From Oryzias latipes (lineage: Eukaryota; Chordata; Actinopteri; Beloniformes; Adrianichthyidae), in NCBI RefSeq assembly GCF_002234675.1, contig NC_019873.2, forward strand, positions 6,225,158 to 6,289,157: a stretch of DNA of 64,000 nt, in the 5' to 3' direction. Under the pieces are notes generated by a model, which worked only from the letters and a program-made list of their open reading frames with translations, was not told where the DNA came from and searched no databases. Below are positions 1-11,246 of the stretch, one piece after another. Each line of letters starts with the position of its first letter. The stretch's first letter is position 1. The translations under genes were made by a program, and so were the position numbers.

Positions 1-822
1 AAGCTCTCATTTATAACCCCTCAGTTTCTTTCCTCTTCTCCCTGATCCATATCATTGCAGATGATGTGCAGAAAGAAGTGGCAGATGGAACAAAACAACC
101 TGCAATCAAAACAAACAGGAAATGTGGAGACTTGAATTTAGAGAAATTCCACACATCTGTGTTGTTAAAAAAAACAGCCTGTCTTTTTATTCTTGAAGCA
201 CAAGCACAGACATAAAGGACACACAAAGCAGGGTGCATGACGGCACAAAACATTTTCACAATTTAAAGACAACTCTGGGCTTGTTTATATGGAAATGAGC
301 TCTTGAAAAGAACAAACACACACAAACACAGTGTCAATACTGTCGATCGCACAAATAAGTTAATTTGTCAGTGTTGGACTCCAGAGTTAGTTTGCTGGTG
401 TGAGTGGGAGGATGTGTGTGTGTGTGTGTGTGGTTGTTCTGATTAGAACATCACAGATCGAAGGAAAGTTCAGCTGGCAGAGTCCTGGGAAAGAAGGAGG
501 GAGGAAGGAAGCTGGCAAGTGAAACCCAAAGAGGTGACCAGTGAGGGTGAATGGCTTTCATGGATGTTCTGCTCATGAGAGTCTAAACCACAGAGGCATT
601 TCACTGACTGTCTAAACCACAGATCATTCATGTGGCAATGCCACAGAAAGTCACTATCCAGATAGAGACACTAAACGTACAAACAAGTAAAACTGGTTTA
701 AAGCAGAGCTCCAAATCCACAAAAATAGGGCTGTGTCAGTAAAGCTGGAACTCCATTGATTAAAATGTTTTCCATCACAAAACATTTATAAATACCTTTC
801 TTCCGATAATCTTGATTTGGTT
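1..822. other. No gene recognised; short TG repeat
   Basis: AT-rich DNA with no recognisable coding or transposon signature. A (TG)n microsatellite of about 20 bp lies near 413-432. Confidence 0.5.
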
Positions 823-830
823 GTATCAAT

Positions 831-1980
831 TAGGGTTGGGCGATGTCCCTTAAATTGGCCGTTGACGATGTTTGCCGTCAACCATCGGGATGGACGATGA
901 CATCGTCGGGGGGGTGGGGTATTTTTACATTTTTCGTTCTTATATAACTGCTATTCGTTTTTTTGCTTTTTTCATTTTATTTCCCAACTAATGACTAATC
1001 CACGATGATCCAGTATAAACGGAGGGAGGTGACTTTAACAAAAAAAGTAACAAAATAGAAAAGAAGTAGTCCGCTCCCGCACTTCACTAGTGAAGTGGAC
1101 CGGCGGAGTGCGGATTTACAGCTTTGTGTTTGATGGGAAAGGGGGGGGCTCTTGTTACATGAGCGCTATGTGTGGGAGATTTAAGACTGCGATCCGTCCC
1201 GCAGCTCTAGGGGTACAAACAACCGAACTCAGAACCGGGTCTAAAAGTGTGTGTCTGTGCACAGCTCGGATCGTCAGCACACACACAGCGGTTTGAGCTT
1301 CAGGCAGAAATGTCGCTCAGTCCTTAGAAAACATTCAAACAATCACGCGGATTTGTGTTTCCAGTCTTGTCCCGACTAAATAAAGGCTGATGTTATTCTT
1401 ACACGTTTACGTGCAGCGCCACCTAAAGCTAATGTTGTTAGCCCGTGTTAGCATACTGCTAATCCTGGCTTCGTTCAGAAAAAGCACTGACCACACGGAT
1501 TAAAATTCAAATGATGAGCGAACAGGTGTTTCATAATAACCGTAACATTATTAAAGGCTCGTTTAGAAGATCGTCTCGTATATTACCGAGCTGACATGTC
1601 AATGTATATAGCCGCTCGGCGCTGTTTATACATTGTTTTGTATTGAATTGTTACATTCAATAAAGTTTGAAAAAAAAAAGCCGCTCGGCTTATCCTTCCG
1701 GTTTTCAAACCCTACTGCGCATGTGCGGATGATTTATTCCGACGGAAAGTGTGACCTTAGTGAACGTTTTTATATTCTGAAAACATTTTTCTGGGCCCAT
1801 GTACACGGTTGGATTCTAATCCGACCATTGATCCCATCAAGATATTTTGTACATGTAACCGCGGCTTATGGTGTCGACGCGCAACGTGGCGGGGGCGTGG
1901 CATCACGATGGTGGTCTCTCCATCGGGATGTCAGTCACCCATCACGATGGACGATGATATCGTCCATCGGCACAACCCTA
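831..1980. mobile_element. Non-autonomous hAT element (MITE) with 8-bp TSD
   Basis: The ends are inverted: TAGGGTTGGGCGATG on the left and the complement of TAGGGTTGTGCCGATG on the right. The 8 bases before the element (823-830, GTATCAAT) are repeated exactly after it (1981-1988). An 8-bp duplication and TAGGG termini are typical of hAT transposons. Subterminal blocks rich in CATCG/CGATG motifs lie near both ends (about 860-905 and 1915-1965). No transposase is encoded, so it would need a transposase in trans. Inside it, 1610-1689 carries a small poly(A)-tailed insertion. Confidence 0.85.
1610..1689 (+). repeat. Tiny poly(A)-tailed retro-insert with 11-bp direct repeats
   Basis: A 58-bp AT-rich segment (1621-1678) has an AATAAA signal at 1659-1664 and ends in an A run. 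It is flanked by AGCCGCTCGGC at 1610-1620 and 1679-1689. Poly(A) tail, polyadenylation signal and direct repeats together look like target-primed insertion of an mRNA 3' end into the hAT MITE. The source RNA is not identifiable. Confidence 0.6.
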
Positions 1981-2146
1981 GTATCAATGTGTCAGAGACA
2001 TCCGCTGGAAGAATTTTTTTTTTTTTTTGGAAATAGGAAAAAGTGCCAATAATACACAATCTTCAAAACATTCAATGGAACAGGCGTTCGATTTTAGAAT
2101 GATCCTATCCATCAGAATAGCCAACTTGTATTTTTTTTTCCCCTTT

Positions 2147-2326
2147 AACCCTTGTGCTATCTAAGATGAACCCACCCTTACATTGACGTGTTCTCCCTAC
2201 CATGACAAAGGTGGATAAAGGTGGAAAGATTTCATGTAATCCATGGACACCAGTGAAGATCACAAATAATTGAAGAAAATAGGTTCAATGTTCCAATGTT
2301 AAAGTGCCTAGGATAGTACAAGGGTT
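2147..2326 (-). mobile_element. TTAA-flanked MITE, copy 1 (internally deleted)
   Basis: First of seven copies of a roughly 210-bp family with inverted ends AACCCTTGTGCTATC and GATAGCACAAGGGTT. This copy is inverted relative to copies 3-7. It lacks about 30 bp of the segment that carries the TCTAGACCCACTAGACAGTG motif elsewhere. Its left boundary reads TTAA. No coding capacity. Confidence 0.8.
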
Positions 2327-2374
2327 ACATAGATCAGAAAATGTCGCAGCTGCAATATTAAAATGTTGTTCATC

Positions 2375-2570
2375 TTTTAGCACATTCCTTCAGGGGTCAC
2401 CACAGCGAATCAGCATTAGCACAGGTGGTTTGGCAGAGAGTTTTACGCCAAGTGCTCTTCCTGACACAACTCTGTATTTTATCCTGACTGGGGATCATAG
2501 ACTGCAAAAACAATGTACGAATCGAGCTGTGACATCATCCACAGAAAATGCCTTACCCCCACCTCTTACG
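2375..2570 (-). repeat. SINE-like repeat with an RTE-type 3' tail
   Basis: Read on the minus strand, the sequence has a segment like GTGTCAGGAAGAGCACTTGG, a form I associate with fish RTE-derived repeats. It ends near GCTGTGGTGACCCCTGAAGG, closely matching the 3' tail of the RTE LINE at 23305-24831 (GCTGTGGCGACCCCTGATGG). It probably used RTE machinery in trans. No tRNA-like promoter was identified. Confidence 0.5.
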
Positions 2571-2939
2571 AAATGAGGCAAAATACCTCACCATTGCGCC
2601 GTCTGAATCATTATATCAATGGCAACCACTGTCGCTATTGCCATAGATACGATGACTCATAGAGCGACTAGGACCAATCACTGTCGACTGGTTTCAACAT
2701 GGCGGCCCCTGTATCAGGAAGCAATGGTTCTTCCCATTTGGGAACACGAGAAAGGAGGGGTTGAGCTGTCCATTGATTTTACAGTCAGTGCTGGGGATCG
2801 GGAGACCCAGACATGGGCCCCCTTGTTGCTAGGTAGTAGCGTGAAGAGTCTTGCCTAAGGACCCACACTTCGGGAGCGAGCTCTAATATATAGTTTGTGA
2901 TTTTTTTATGTTAAGAATAAATAAGTTTGTAAAGGTTCT
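2571..2939. other. No gene recognised
   Basis: Moderately GC-rich DNA with a short open frame at 2619-2858 that resembles nothing I know. Possibly old repeat sequence. Confidence 0.35.
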
Positions 2940-3690
2940 CATTTATCCAGATGACATCTTGAAGTTGAGTCATGACAGAGTTGTGTCTGGAGTTGAGTCT
3001 GGACTTAAAATCTTCTTCCTAGTGATATTCAGGAGTGAGGCCATTTTTTGATTGAAGTACTGTGGAGTTCAGGACAACAGTGCTTTGACTTCTGTCAGTT
3101 GGGAGTGATGGTGTCATCCCAGCTCAGTCTTGTTAACCCTTGTGCTATCTTAGATGACCCCACCCTTACATTTACATGTTCTCCCTACCATGACAAAGGT
3201 GGATAAAGGTGGAAAGATTTCATGTAATCCATGGACACCAGTGAAGATCACAAATCATTGAAGAAAAAAGGTTCAGAGCACTGTCTAGTGGGTCTAGATG
3301 ACCCAACTCCCAATGTTAAAGGGCCTAGGATAGCAAACGGTTACAGTACTGCTTTCATCCTTGGATAGATGATGTGGCAGTTTGACATTGGATGAGGCAG
3401 AAGAGACTTTAAGACAAAGTTCAGGTTCTGCCGTGGGTAAGTCATGGTTGCTAATAGCTGTAATTAGATCCACTATGGGTACCTCTTTGGGTGTTAGGAC
3501 AAAGTTGAGGCCCTTTGCTAAAATCTTCCTTTCAGAATATGAGAGTTCCATATCTGAGAGATTCTTCACCCATTCTAACTTTGGATCTTCTGTCGATCAA
3601 ACTTCCATGAAGGCCTGTCTCCTTCTTGCTTCCTGTTTAGCAAAAGTTCAAACTTCCTGGTCAGCCTCTCCTTGCCCTTGTGGAATTTCT
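2940..3690 (-). pseudogene. Penelope-like retroelement fragment, split by a MITE
   Basis: On the minus strand, 3569 to about 3345 translates to a stretch containing NLSDMELSYSERKILAKG followed by LNFVLTPKEVPIVDLITAIS. I recognise this as the conserved region upstream of the reverse transcriptase in Penelope-like elements (Neptune/Poseidon type). The frame then runs into a TTAA MITE at 3135-3342. Beyond it (3134 down to about 2940), homology seems to resume with residues like DDTIT and STVVLNST, matching the next conserved PLE block, but with frameshifts. Reverse-transcriptase and GIY-YIG domains are absent. It is a dead fragment that predates the MITE insertion. The identification is from memory of the family. 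Confidence 0.55.
3135..3342 (-). mobile_element. TTAA-flanked MITE, copy 2
   Basis: Nearly full-length, inverted relative to copies 3-7, with TTAACCCTTGTGCTATC at its left end and a mutated right end (GATAGCAAACGGTTA). It interrupts the Penelope-like fragment. Confidence 0.8.
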
Positions 3691-3699
3691 GGATGGAGT

Positions 3700-3823
3700 T
3701 TGTAACAGCATGTTGCACAGTGGCTTATTAGTTATTGTTCTTGCCTCACAGCAAGAAGGTTTGAATCCTTGCTGGGTCCCTTCTGATTCTGATTTGGCTG
3801 CTCTCCTCAGCCATGTGTGGGTT
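3700..3823 (+). repeat. SINE-like repeat fragment (tRNA-like head)
   Basis: CTCACAGCAAGAAGGTTTGAATCC and the following GCTGGGTCC match the head of a common teleost repeat present in several other places here, with a B-box-like GGTTTGAATCC. It ends at the TGGA array. Confidence 0.5.
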
Positions 3824-3944
3824 TGGATGGATGGATGGATGGATGGATGGATGGATGGATGGATGGATGGATGGATGGATGGATGGATGGATGGATGGAT
3901 GGATGGATGGATGGATGGATGGATGGATGGATGGATGGATGGAT
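3824..3944. repeat. Perfect (TGGA)n microsatellite, about 30 units
   Basis: About 121 bp of uninterrupted tetranucleotide repeat. All six frames through it give meaningless WMDG or SIHP-type polypeptides. Confidence 0.97.
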
Positions 3945-6900
3945 TTCCAACTTCTTGTCCAAGACTTTTTTGGTGAAGTTGTCTCATCAAATTCTTGAAA
4001 ACAGTGGAAAAATGGTTTTAAGTCCAACTTCAAGGCATAAAACCAGATGTTTCCACATTAAGTAAAGTACAGAAATGGTGGGATGTTTTCCATATGATGG
4101 CTCAGATTCATGTGTATTTAGCAAACAAAGTAGCTTCTCTTCTCTTTAAGCTCATGTTTGACATTTGATTTCCTGGATAAAGACGAGGAGAAACCGGATA
4201 AAATATCTATAAGTGAAAGGGTGAACGTGCAGATCAGGTTCACAGTGGCAGAGGAAGCAAAAAAAGCACAATGATTCGTATTTACATTTTCTTTGTCTAG
4301 ATTTCTATTCAATTAAAAAGATAGCATGTGAGTCCACTCTGACTTTAAGGGAGGTAGTTAAAAAGAATAAAACAAAAGAAGACTGTGAATGAAAATTGAA
4401 TATTGCTGCAGTTAATCAAAATCTACGCTAACACTGAAAGACACAATCTCCAGTGTCCCTGTCTGAATGCGAAGTGTTGTTATTTATGTGTCTCTGTATA
4501 AAAGCCATAAATATCCCAGATATATTAGAAGGGACAGTAAAGAGGGAAGAGGGTGATTCAGAATTAAACACTGGCAATTCATCAAAATGACCTCCACTGC
4601 AGCCCCCACCTTCAATCTCTCTTACGGGCAAAAGCATGCATTTCTATTCCTGTGCACATGTTTAATCTGTTCTTTGCACACACAGACACACACCCTGCTG
4701 TAATCCCATTTCACAACAGGATTACGGCCGGAAGACGCCTCCTTTCTCATTTTTCTCCCCAATACAGTTTATTCTCTGAACCTAAAAAAGCATCATTGTT
4801 ATTTAGCAGGAAAACAAGATTTTCTTTCTGATATGCTTTCTTGCTTGTGGTGTTGATCATCAGACTGACTGTCGATTTAAAAGATTAATCCTTTAAAATC
4901 AGATATGTCACTGGTGACACCCAAATAACACACACTTTTTGACAAACGTAAATATTCAACTGTTTATGTGATCAACGCTTATCAACAAATGTAGAGAAAA
5001 GCAGCTGCTCATATTGACTTAGCACCGATGTGCAATACATTACGATTTGAACGTTCTTTTATCATTTCTCTGCAACAGAATCTTCTGACTGACAGTATGT
5101 TGATTGTGTAAAGACTTCACTGTTGTAAAATGTTGGATATCAGCGCAAAACTGTTTTTTTCTGCTTCAGAATCTGCTGGAATTTTGTTAATTGCATGAAA
5201 CGTTCTGCTGGTCAAAAGAACGTGAACAAAGCTCTGATGTAAAATGCTGAACTCACTGCTTCACACCCACTTGCTCAAGCTTGTGTGCAAGTTTCTTTTT
5301 TTTTCCCCCAAGTTATCTGTTTCCGTATCAAACACAGCTGGGTCACCTGAAAGTCAGGAGTCATGTGGTGTCAGTAATTATCACCAAATGAGACCAAGGT
5401 CAGAACACTGCCTGGCTGGAAAATCTCTCTGAGGTTACGATCTTTTCAGTCAAACTCTCGGTTCCTGTCAGTCTTTTGTCGTCTTGTGACTTTTAAATTT
5501 TGACTTTAGGCTCTATTGGGACACATGCAGTAACTCGGAAAATGTCCATGAAGTGGATCTCTTAAGTCCAGGTGCACATGTGCCCCATCCTCTTTTTTTT
5601 TTTTTTTTAGCAATTCTCAAGTTCTTAGCTCCTTGTTTTCCAACAACATCTGAGTTTACCCACAACTGTTTTCTTGCTGCCTCGGTTCTCCACGCCACTA
5701 TTTCTCTAACAGAACCTGATCCTTTTCCTCACTTTTTCTCCTGAAATCAAAGTCTGGACTTCTTCCTTTGTTGCTTCAGGAAGCAAATTATTTCCTCAAA
5801 TCAATATAACCTATTTTGTTTCCAAACAATCAGCAGTTTGAAAGTTTTATTCTGAGTAAAGCAAAAGTCTTGTTGCTGCCTTTGGATAAAGGGCTGCTTC
5901 AGAGGTAGATTTCAGCAAACCTATGTGATTTGACAGAATAAGATTCACAGAGTGATCCAAGAAGCTTCTTAAAGTTAAAGAGCAGAAAAATGACATTTGT
6001 GAGAACTTTGTACATGTCTGAGTGTTCTTGAACCTATGTAAATAGCTGGTACATAAAAAAAAAAAGTTTGGAGCTCAGATGTTTATTCCAGTGTTTCTGG
6101 GTTGATGGGAGCAGACACAGACATGGGAAAAGTTTAAAAAAAAGATGGGAAAGAGACTCAAAGTCGGTTTCGAGGCTGGCACTATGCCCATGGAGCAAGC
6201 TAGTTCTGATCACTTTCCGTAGGCTGCTCCTCTGATGCTCTGGGAATTTAAAATAATCCAACCTCAGAGGATCCTAAGTCTGTTCTAAGGTTTTCACAGA
6301 AAAGAGCGCAAGGCGCTGAAATCTAATTATTAATCTGCTCCTAACAAGGTCACACCACTATTTTGGGGTACGAAGGCTTCGGAAAAGTCAAGTATTGCTT
6401 TACAAGGTCTTTTTATTTCCGTGTTGGTCTTTTCCTAGCAGCAGATACATCTGCATTATGCTTGCTCCTTTTGTGATCTCTTCAGAGGATGAACAGCATC
6501 CTCATGAGGAACATGGTAAATGAAGTGGAGTAAATGCGTCACAGCTGTGTGTTTACTGTGAGTCACCCTCAGGTGACTTCAGAAAAAATATAGGTTTCAA
6601 TGCAAAGGTCTCAATGCCAGGGAAAACATTAACACTGCCCCTCCCCACACATCTTAACCTTTTCATCCTGTTGCAATATTTATGTTTCAGTTGAGGCGAG
6701 GAAAAAAACAAGAAGCTTTATTATAAGAAGGATTGAGATGCATGTTGATATTACATGTAAAGTATAAGTAAAACAATAAAAAAGATTAATCAAAAACTGT
6801 ACTTAGGATGCATGTATGATAAATCTTCACACAGAGAAGAGTTTTTGTGTTGCTTCGTATTTTTGTTGTTTATTCAGTATAAAGCACTTGGCGTAATTAA

Positions 6901-6989
6901 GTTATTGCTTCTTCCAATCTCCATTTCAAACACGTTTAGCATTCTTAAGTTGTGTCAAATACAAATCTTCTAAATGACTGACTACAGTT
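3945..6989. other. No gene recognised
   Basis: AT-rich unique-looking DNA. Only short chance open frames, a poly(T) run at about 5592-5609 and an A-rich run near 6055-6065 were seen. No splice-framed exon was identified. Confidence 0.45.
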
Positions 6990-7345
6990 CTCATCGGCTG
7001 CATTTCCATTTCAAATTGCGAAATTTAAAGTCCACCAAATAGAAACAAAACAACTTCGAAATAAACTTTGTATTTATAGAAAATAAATCATTTGCGCTTG
7101 GAGGAAGGGGTTTTTGAGGCATATCGAAATTGATGATATGCCTCAAATGGAAACAGTTTTATCAAATTAAATGAATAAAATAGAGGTTCTTGGTAGGGAC
7201 TGGTCTGCTTTGGGCACCGCACACCGGGTACCACAAGAGGTCCCACAGCATCACAAAGCTCATCAAAAGTTGAGCTTGTCATGTGGAATTGTTGGATCCA
7301 CAGCTCCTCTGTAAAACCACCAAGCACTATTTCCCAAAATCTTTT
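6990..7345 (-). pseudogene. PIF/Harbinger transposase fossil
   Basis: A minus-strand frame from 7327 to 7088 (79 codons) contains ELWIQQFHMTSSTFDELCDA. This resembles the N-terminal W..F.M...TF..LC segment of Harbinger transposases. No DDE catalytic region is present. The low-numbered edge has GGCTGCATTTCCATTTC, and a similar motif recurs at 11571. It is a truncated, inactive remnant; the match is short, so identification is moderate. Confidence 0.45.
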
Positions 7346-8145
7346 TTTTTTTTTTTTTAGTTGACATATTTACATCTCCAGCAGAAAGGTTAATGGTTTA
7401 GCAAAGATGTCTGGGAAGCATACATGTAAAGCTTTTATGTAAAGCAGTAACATCTAAATGTCCAAAGAAACCCATATTGCCATCCTTAAAACCCTGGAAG
7501 GGACAATAAAATGACACGGCTGTGCAAAGCTTAAGAGCAAAACTAAGTACGGCTTGTGTAAGCATGTGTATAATGTTGCACCAAAGCAGGAATGCTGATC
7601 GACAAAATGATTCAATTTTCCTCCTTCCTGTCTGCAAACATAATGAGAACTGCAGAATTCTGCTGGAAGGAGGATTGGATACGAATTCAGCTCTCAGCCT
7701 GTGGAAAGGCGTTGCCTCAGGTTACACCACTAATGACTGAAGCTGAGTTCCTGCTTTGTTGCAAGGTGTTGAGCCCATTGCCTCATAATTAGACATCTGA
7801 TTAACCAGAAGTATGTTAATTTGGACTTATCAGGACCCACAACCTTAACTGCTTTGGTCACTTAACTCATTAGGACCTGATGTAACATCAGGGTGCTGCA
7901 TATCTCCTGCTTAAAATTCACATCCCTTTGAAAGATTAGGTTAATAATAAATAATTTGACATTTGGAATGACCTCGATTTTTTTAGAATATCTGAAGTCA
8001 ATTTTTTTAAGAATTGGAAAATCTATTTTAGGTACCAAAACTAGAAAACCGAGATTACGCCATAAAAGCCTGCTTACTAAGATCTTAAAGAGAGTGCGTA
8101 ACCCAAATTGTTTGCACAGAGAATAAATTTCACACTACTTAATAA
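7346..8145. other. No gene recognised
   Basis: Starts at a poly(T) run (about 7342-7359). Contains only short open frames without recognisable domains. Confidence 0.4.
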
Positions 8146-8315
8146 GGGGCTGCACAATAGTGTAGAGGTTGTCACTCTCACCTCACACCAAGAAGCCCTC
8201 GGCTCAAATCCCTGCTAGGACCGCTCTGTGTGGAGATTGCATGTGCTCCCCATGCATGCATGCATGCCTTGTTGTTTTGCCACAGTCCAAAAACACACGT
8301 TTTAAGTTCATTGGT
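8146..8315 (+). repeat. SINE-like repeat (tRNA-like head, GC-poor copy)
   Basis: Carries GGGCTGCACAATAGTGTAGA at its head, CTCACCTCACACCAAGAAG, a degraded B-box (GGCTCAAATCC), and GTGTGGAGATTGCATGTGCT further on. This is the plus-orientation form of the repeat also seen inverted at 11247, 18229, 25178 and 30743. Confidence 0.55.
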
Positions 8316-9175
8316 GGCATTTTTCTGATGATGGAGGACATATAAAAAGAAAATTAAGCTTTAAATCGCATTTCTGAGTAATTATTTAAATCACTGTGAA
8401 TCAGGAGCACATAAAAAAGATGCTCAGGTGTGCAGGAGGAGTAGAGATAGGATAGGATAGCTCCAATATTGATTGCCATTGTTGTAGCTCCCATAATGCT
8501 AGGTTGGGGGTGTGAAGGGCTGTAAGCTAGAGCAAAATGGTGTAAACAGAGAGCTCTCAGAAATGGGGTGGGCAAGAAGGGTGGGGTTTCTCCACACAAA
8601 CACACAGCTCAAATGGGTGTTTCTAATGAACTCATGCTGCTTTGCAGAAACCATGTCCTAGAAAATGACTTTTTTTTATTTTGGCTAAAAACAGCATACC
8701 ATAATTAAAAGAACCACTGGGAATGCTTTTACAATAGATAAAAAGATCATCAGAGTGAGACTTAAAGAGAAAGCCGGTGCAAAGACAGCCTTTTAAAAAA
8801 GGATTTAGTATGGCCTATGAGTTTGCACATTAACTCAATCCAATAGGGAGTAGACCATGAAGTCAAGAAATGGGGCGCTGATGGAAACAATGTCCACACA
8901 ACGCAGGTGGTCTGACATCTATTACTCATAAGGACTCATAAGTCTTCAAGGCGCTTAAAGGGAACAGCCGAAAGGCAAAGAAGATCAATGAAAAACAAAA
9001 TAGTTTGCGTATCGTTCTACCTATTGAACAAAAGCAACCAAGTTGTTAATTCAATTGCAATTTGAATTTGTGGGCCACAATTTTTGGGACACTAACCTTA
9101 AGTAAAGGATTTTCAGTGCTAGTCAATATCAGGTCAACTGCAATAAGCAGTGCAGGATGGTAAACTGAAAGGGGG
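8316..9175. other. No gene recognised
   Basis: AT-rich DNA up to the left end of the Tc1 element. Contains a short GATAGGATAG repeat near 8445. Confidence 0.4.
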
Positions 9176-9493
9176 TACAGCTGAAACACACCACATGAAA
9201 ACACATATATGCTTTTTCTTTCTCACCATCAGACATAAAATAAAAGTAAACTTTTCCTGTTTTAGGTCAATTAAAATTAACATTTTTTCTATTTGGAAAA
9301 TTTCAGAATAATGAGACTAGGGTTCTTTTGACACGTTTTTATTACTTTTATCAAAGTCTAATGTTTACCTACGCTAAGATAACTATGCCTTTAAACAATT
9401 TGGGAAAGCCCAGATGATGATGTCACATTTATTGACAGCATTTGAGTTAGTTAAAAATACACCTACGGATTTATATTAGGGCACATTTGAAAC

Positions 9494-9866
9494 TGTCATG
9501 GGGGCATCAGGATGTCCATGATGCAGGACCAGAAGACAAGACACAGTGAGAACTAATAGTATTTAATGACAAAAAGCGCCACCCTAGATGGGAAAAACCC
9601 ACAACATAACAGAACACAAACACAGAATACGAAGTAACCAAGATGAGCTAGAGCCAGAACTAAACATAAGCTACGCTCCGACACAGAGTGCAGAAACAGA
9701 ACCACTTAAATACAACTCAAACAATTAACCTGAAGTGCAGGCAGTTGTATGCCACTCCATGGAGAGCCACCAGAAAGAGGGCGGAGTCCTCCAGGAGAGC
9801 CACAGCCAACCTGCACAGAGAAACACAAGAATGGAGAAGACAAAAAACAGAACTGACACTGTGTCA
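9494..9866 (-). mobile_element. Solo LTR inserted in the Tc1 leader
   Basis: The 373-bp segment starts TGTCATGG and ends GTGTCA, i.e. TG...CA ends. It is flanked by exact 5-bp duplications GAAAC at 9489-9493 and 9867-9871. This is the signature of an LTR retrotransposon reduced to one LTR. By similarity of the TGTCATGG end to 15427-16027 it is probably inverted. No gag or pol is present. Confidence 0.75.
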
Positions 9867-9904
9867 GAAACACGCTTACCTGTTTTAAAAAAATCATAGA
9901 ACAG

Positions 9905-10640
9905 TCAAAACAATTCAGTCAAAATATTAGGTAGACAATTGTGTGTCATCTGCTCAGACAATTGTACGCGAGTAAAAACATCATGGGAACGTCCAGCCCT
10001 TGTGTCAATCAGGACGGAGACGGGTTCTGTGTCCCAGAGATGAACGTACTTTAGTCCAATATGTTCAGAAAAACCCAAGGATGAAGCCAAAGGAAGTTGA
10101 GAAGATACTGGCGAAAGATGGTAGGAATGTGTCTTTATCAACAGGGAAACGAGTACTGTACAGACATGGGCTGAAAGGCTAGTCTGCCAGGAAGAAGCCA
10201 TTACTCCATAAGAAACATAGAAAAGCCAGATTAAGGTTTGCTAATGCACACAAGGATAAAGACTTTAATTTTTGGAGACATGTCCTGTGGTCTGACAAAA
10301 CTACAAATGAACTGTTTCGTCACACTGACCAATGTCTGGAGGAAAACGGTGGAAACCTGCAGGCCTCAGAACACCATCCCAACTGTATAAAATGGGCGTG
10401 GTAGTATCATGTTGTGGGGTTGTTATGCTGCTGGAGGGACTGGTGCACTTCACAAAATAAATGACATCCTGAGGAAAAAACAGTATGGGGAAATATTCCA
10501 GCAACATCTGGAAACATCAGCCAGAAAGTTGAAGTTTGGGCACAAATGGATCTTCCACAAGGACAAAGACCAGAAGCATACTGCCAAACTGGTTACAAGG
10601 GGGCTGAAGGATAACAAAGTCAATGTTTTTTCATTTGATC
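9905..10640 (+). pseudogene. Tc1-like transposase pseudogene
   Basis: Pieces of a Tc1 transposase can be read in order. First is the paired-like DNA-binding region around QTIVRE-type sequence and GRRRVLCPRDERTLVQYVQK (10009-10182 frame). Then comes KKPLLHKKHRKARLRFANAH and FWRHVLWSDKT around 10195-10300, where the first catalytic Asp of the DDE triad is visible. Next is IMLWGCYAAGGTGALHKI at about 10400-10455, and a degraded DKDQKHTAKLV at 10560-10600 where DNDPKHTA is expected. Stops (after RHGLKG at 10182) and frameshifts break it, and the C-terminal third with the last catalytic residue is lost. Typical length would be about 340 residues. Confidence 0.85.
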
Positions 10641-10655
10641 CAAGTACTGCAGTGT

Positions 10656-10864
10656 AACCCTTGTGCTATCCTAGGCACTTCACCATTGGGAGTTGGGTCA
10701 TCTAGACCCACTAGACAGTGCGCTGAACCTTTTTTCTTCAATAATTTGTGATCTTCACTGGTGTCCATGGATTACATGAAATCTTTCCACCTTTATCCAC
10801 CTTTGTCATGGTAGGGACAACACGTCAATGTAAGGGTGGGGTCATCTAAGATAGCAGAAGGGTT
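10656..10864 (+). mobile_element. TTAA-flanked MITE, copy 3
   Basis: Full-length copy with ends AACCCTTGTGCTATCC and AAGATAGCAGAAGGGTT. Flanks read TGTA and TATA-like rather than a clean TTAA pair. It has replaced or interrupted the end of the Tc1 transposase gene. Confidence 0.85.
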
Positions 10865-11246
10865 ATATTATACCAAATACTAATGAAATGTATGTCAACG
10901 TTTGACTTTGATAAAAGTAATAAAAACTTGTCTAAAAAAGCGCAACTCTCATTATTCTGACATTTAGCACATAGAACAAATTTTGTTAATTGTAATCGAC
11001 ATACTATTACTATTATTTCTGTCTGATGGTGAGAAAAAAAGCACATGTGTGTTTTTATGTGGTGTATGTAAATTTCTGGTTTCAACTGTATATCTGCCTA
11101 ACTTTACCAAATCCTCTCCTTTTTTTTCACCATATTTATACAATTAAAACCTAAACTAGATTATTCCTGTATGGGTTCAAGAAGTTTCACTGTTCCAGCC
11201 AAATTCTGACTATGGAAACATCAATTCATTTTACCAATGTGCCACA

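Larger units (their letters stand above)
9178..11088 (+). mobile_element. Tc1-like transposon, dead, with two later insertions
   Basis: The element starts CAGCTGAAAC after TA (9176-9177) and ends GTTTCAACTG before TA (11089-11090), the Tc1/mariner target dinucleotide. About 210 bp at each end are inverted copies of each other; both contain the TTTTATTACTTTTATCAAAG block. Between them are a non-coding leader, a decayed transposase gene (about 9905-10640), a solo LTR (9494-9866) and a TTAA MITE (10656-10864). The transposase C-terminus is missing, so the element is inactive. Confidence 0.85.

Noticed and set aside
3661..4065. WMDG/SIHP repeat proteins on both strands
   Set aside because: Direct translation of the TGGA microsatellite.
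8249..8268. CATGCATGCATGCATGC as a regulatory element
   Set aside because: It lies within a SINE-like repeat where other copies have a CATGCACG segment; a small slippage repeat is the simpler explanation.
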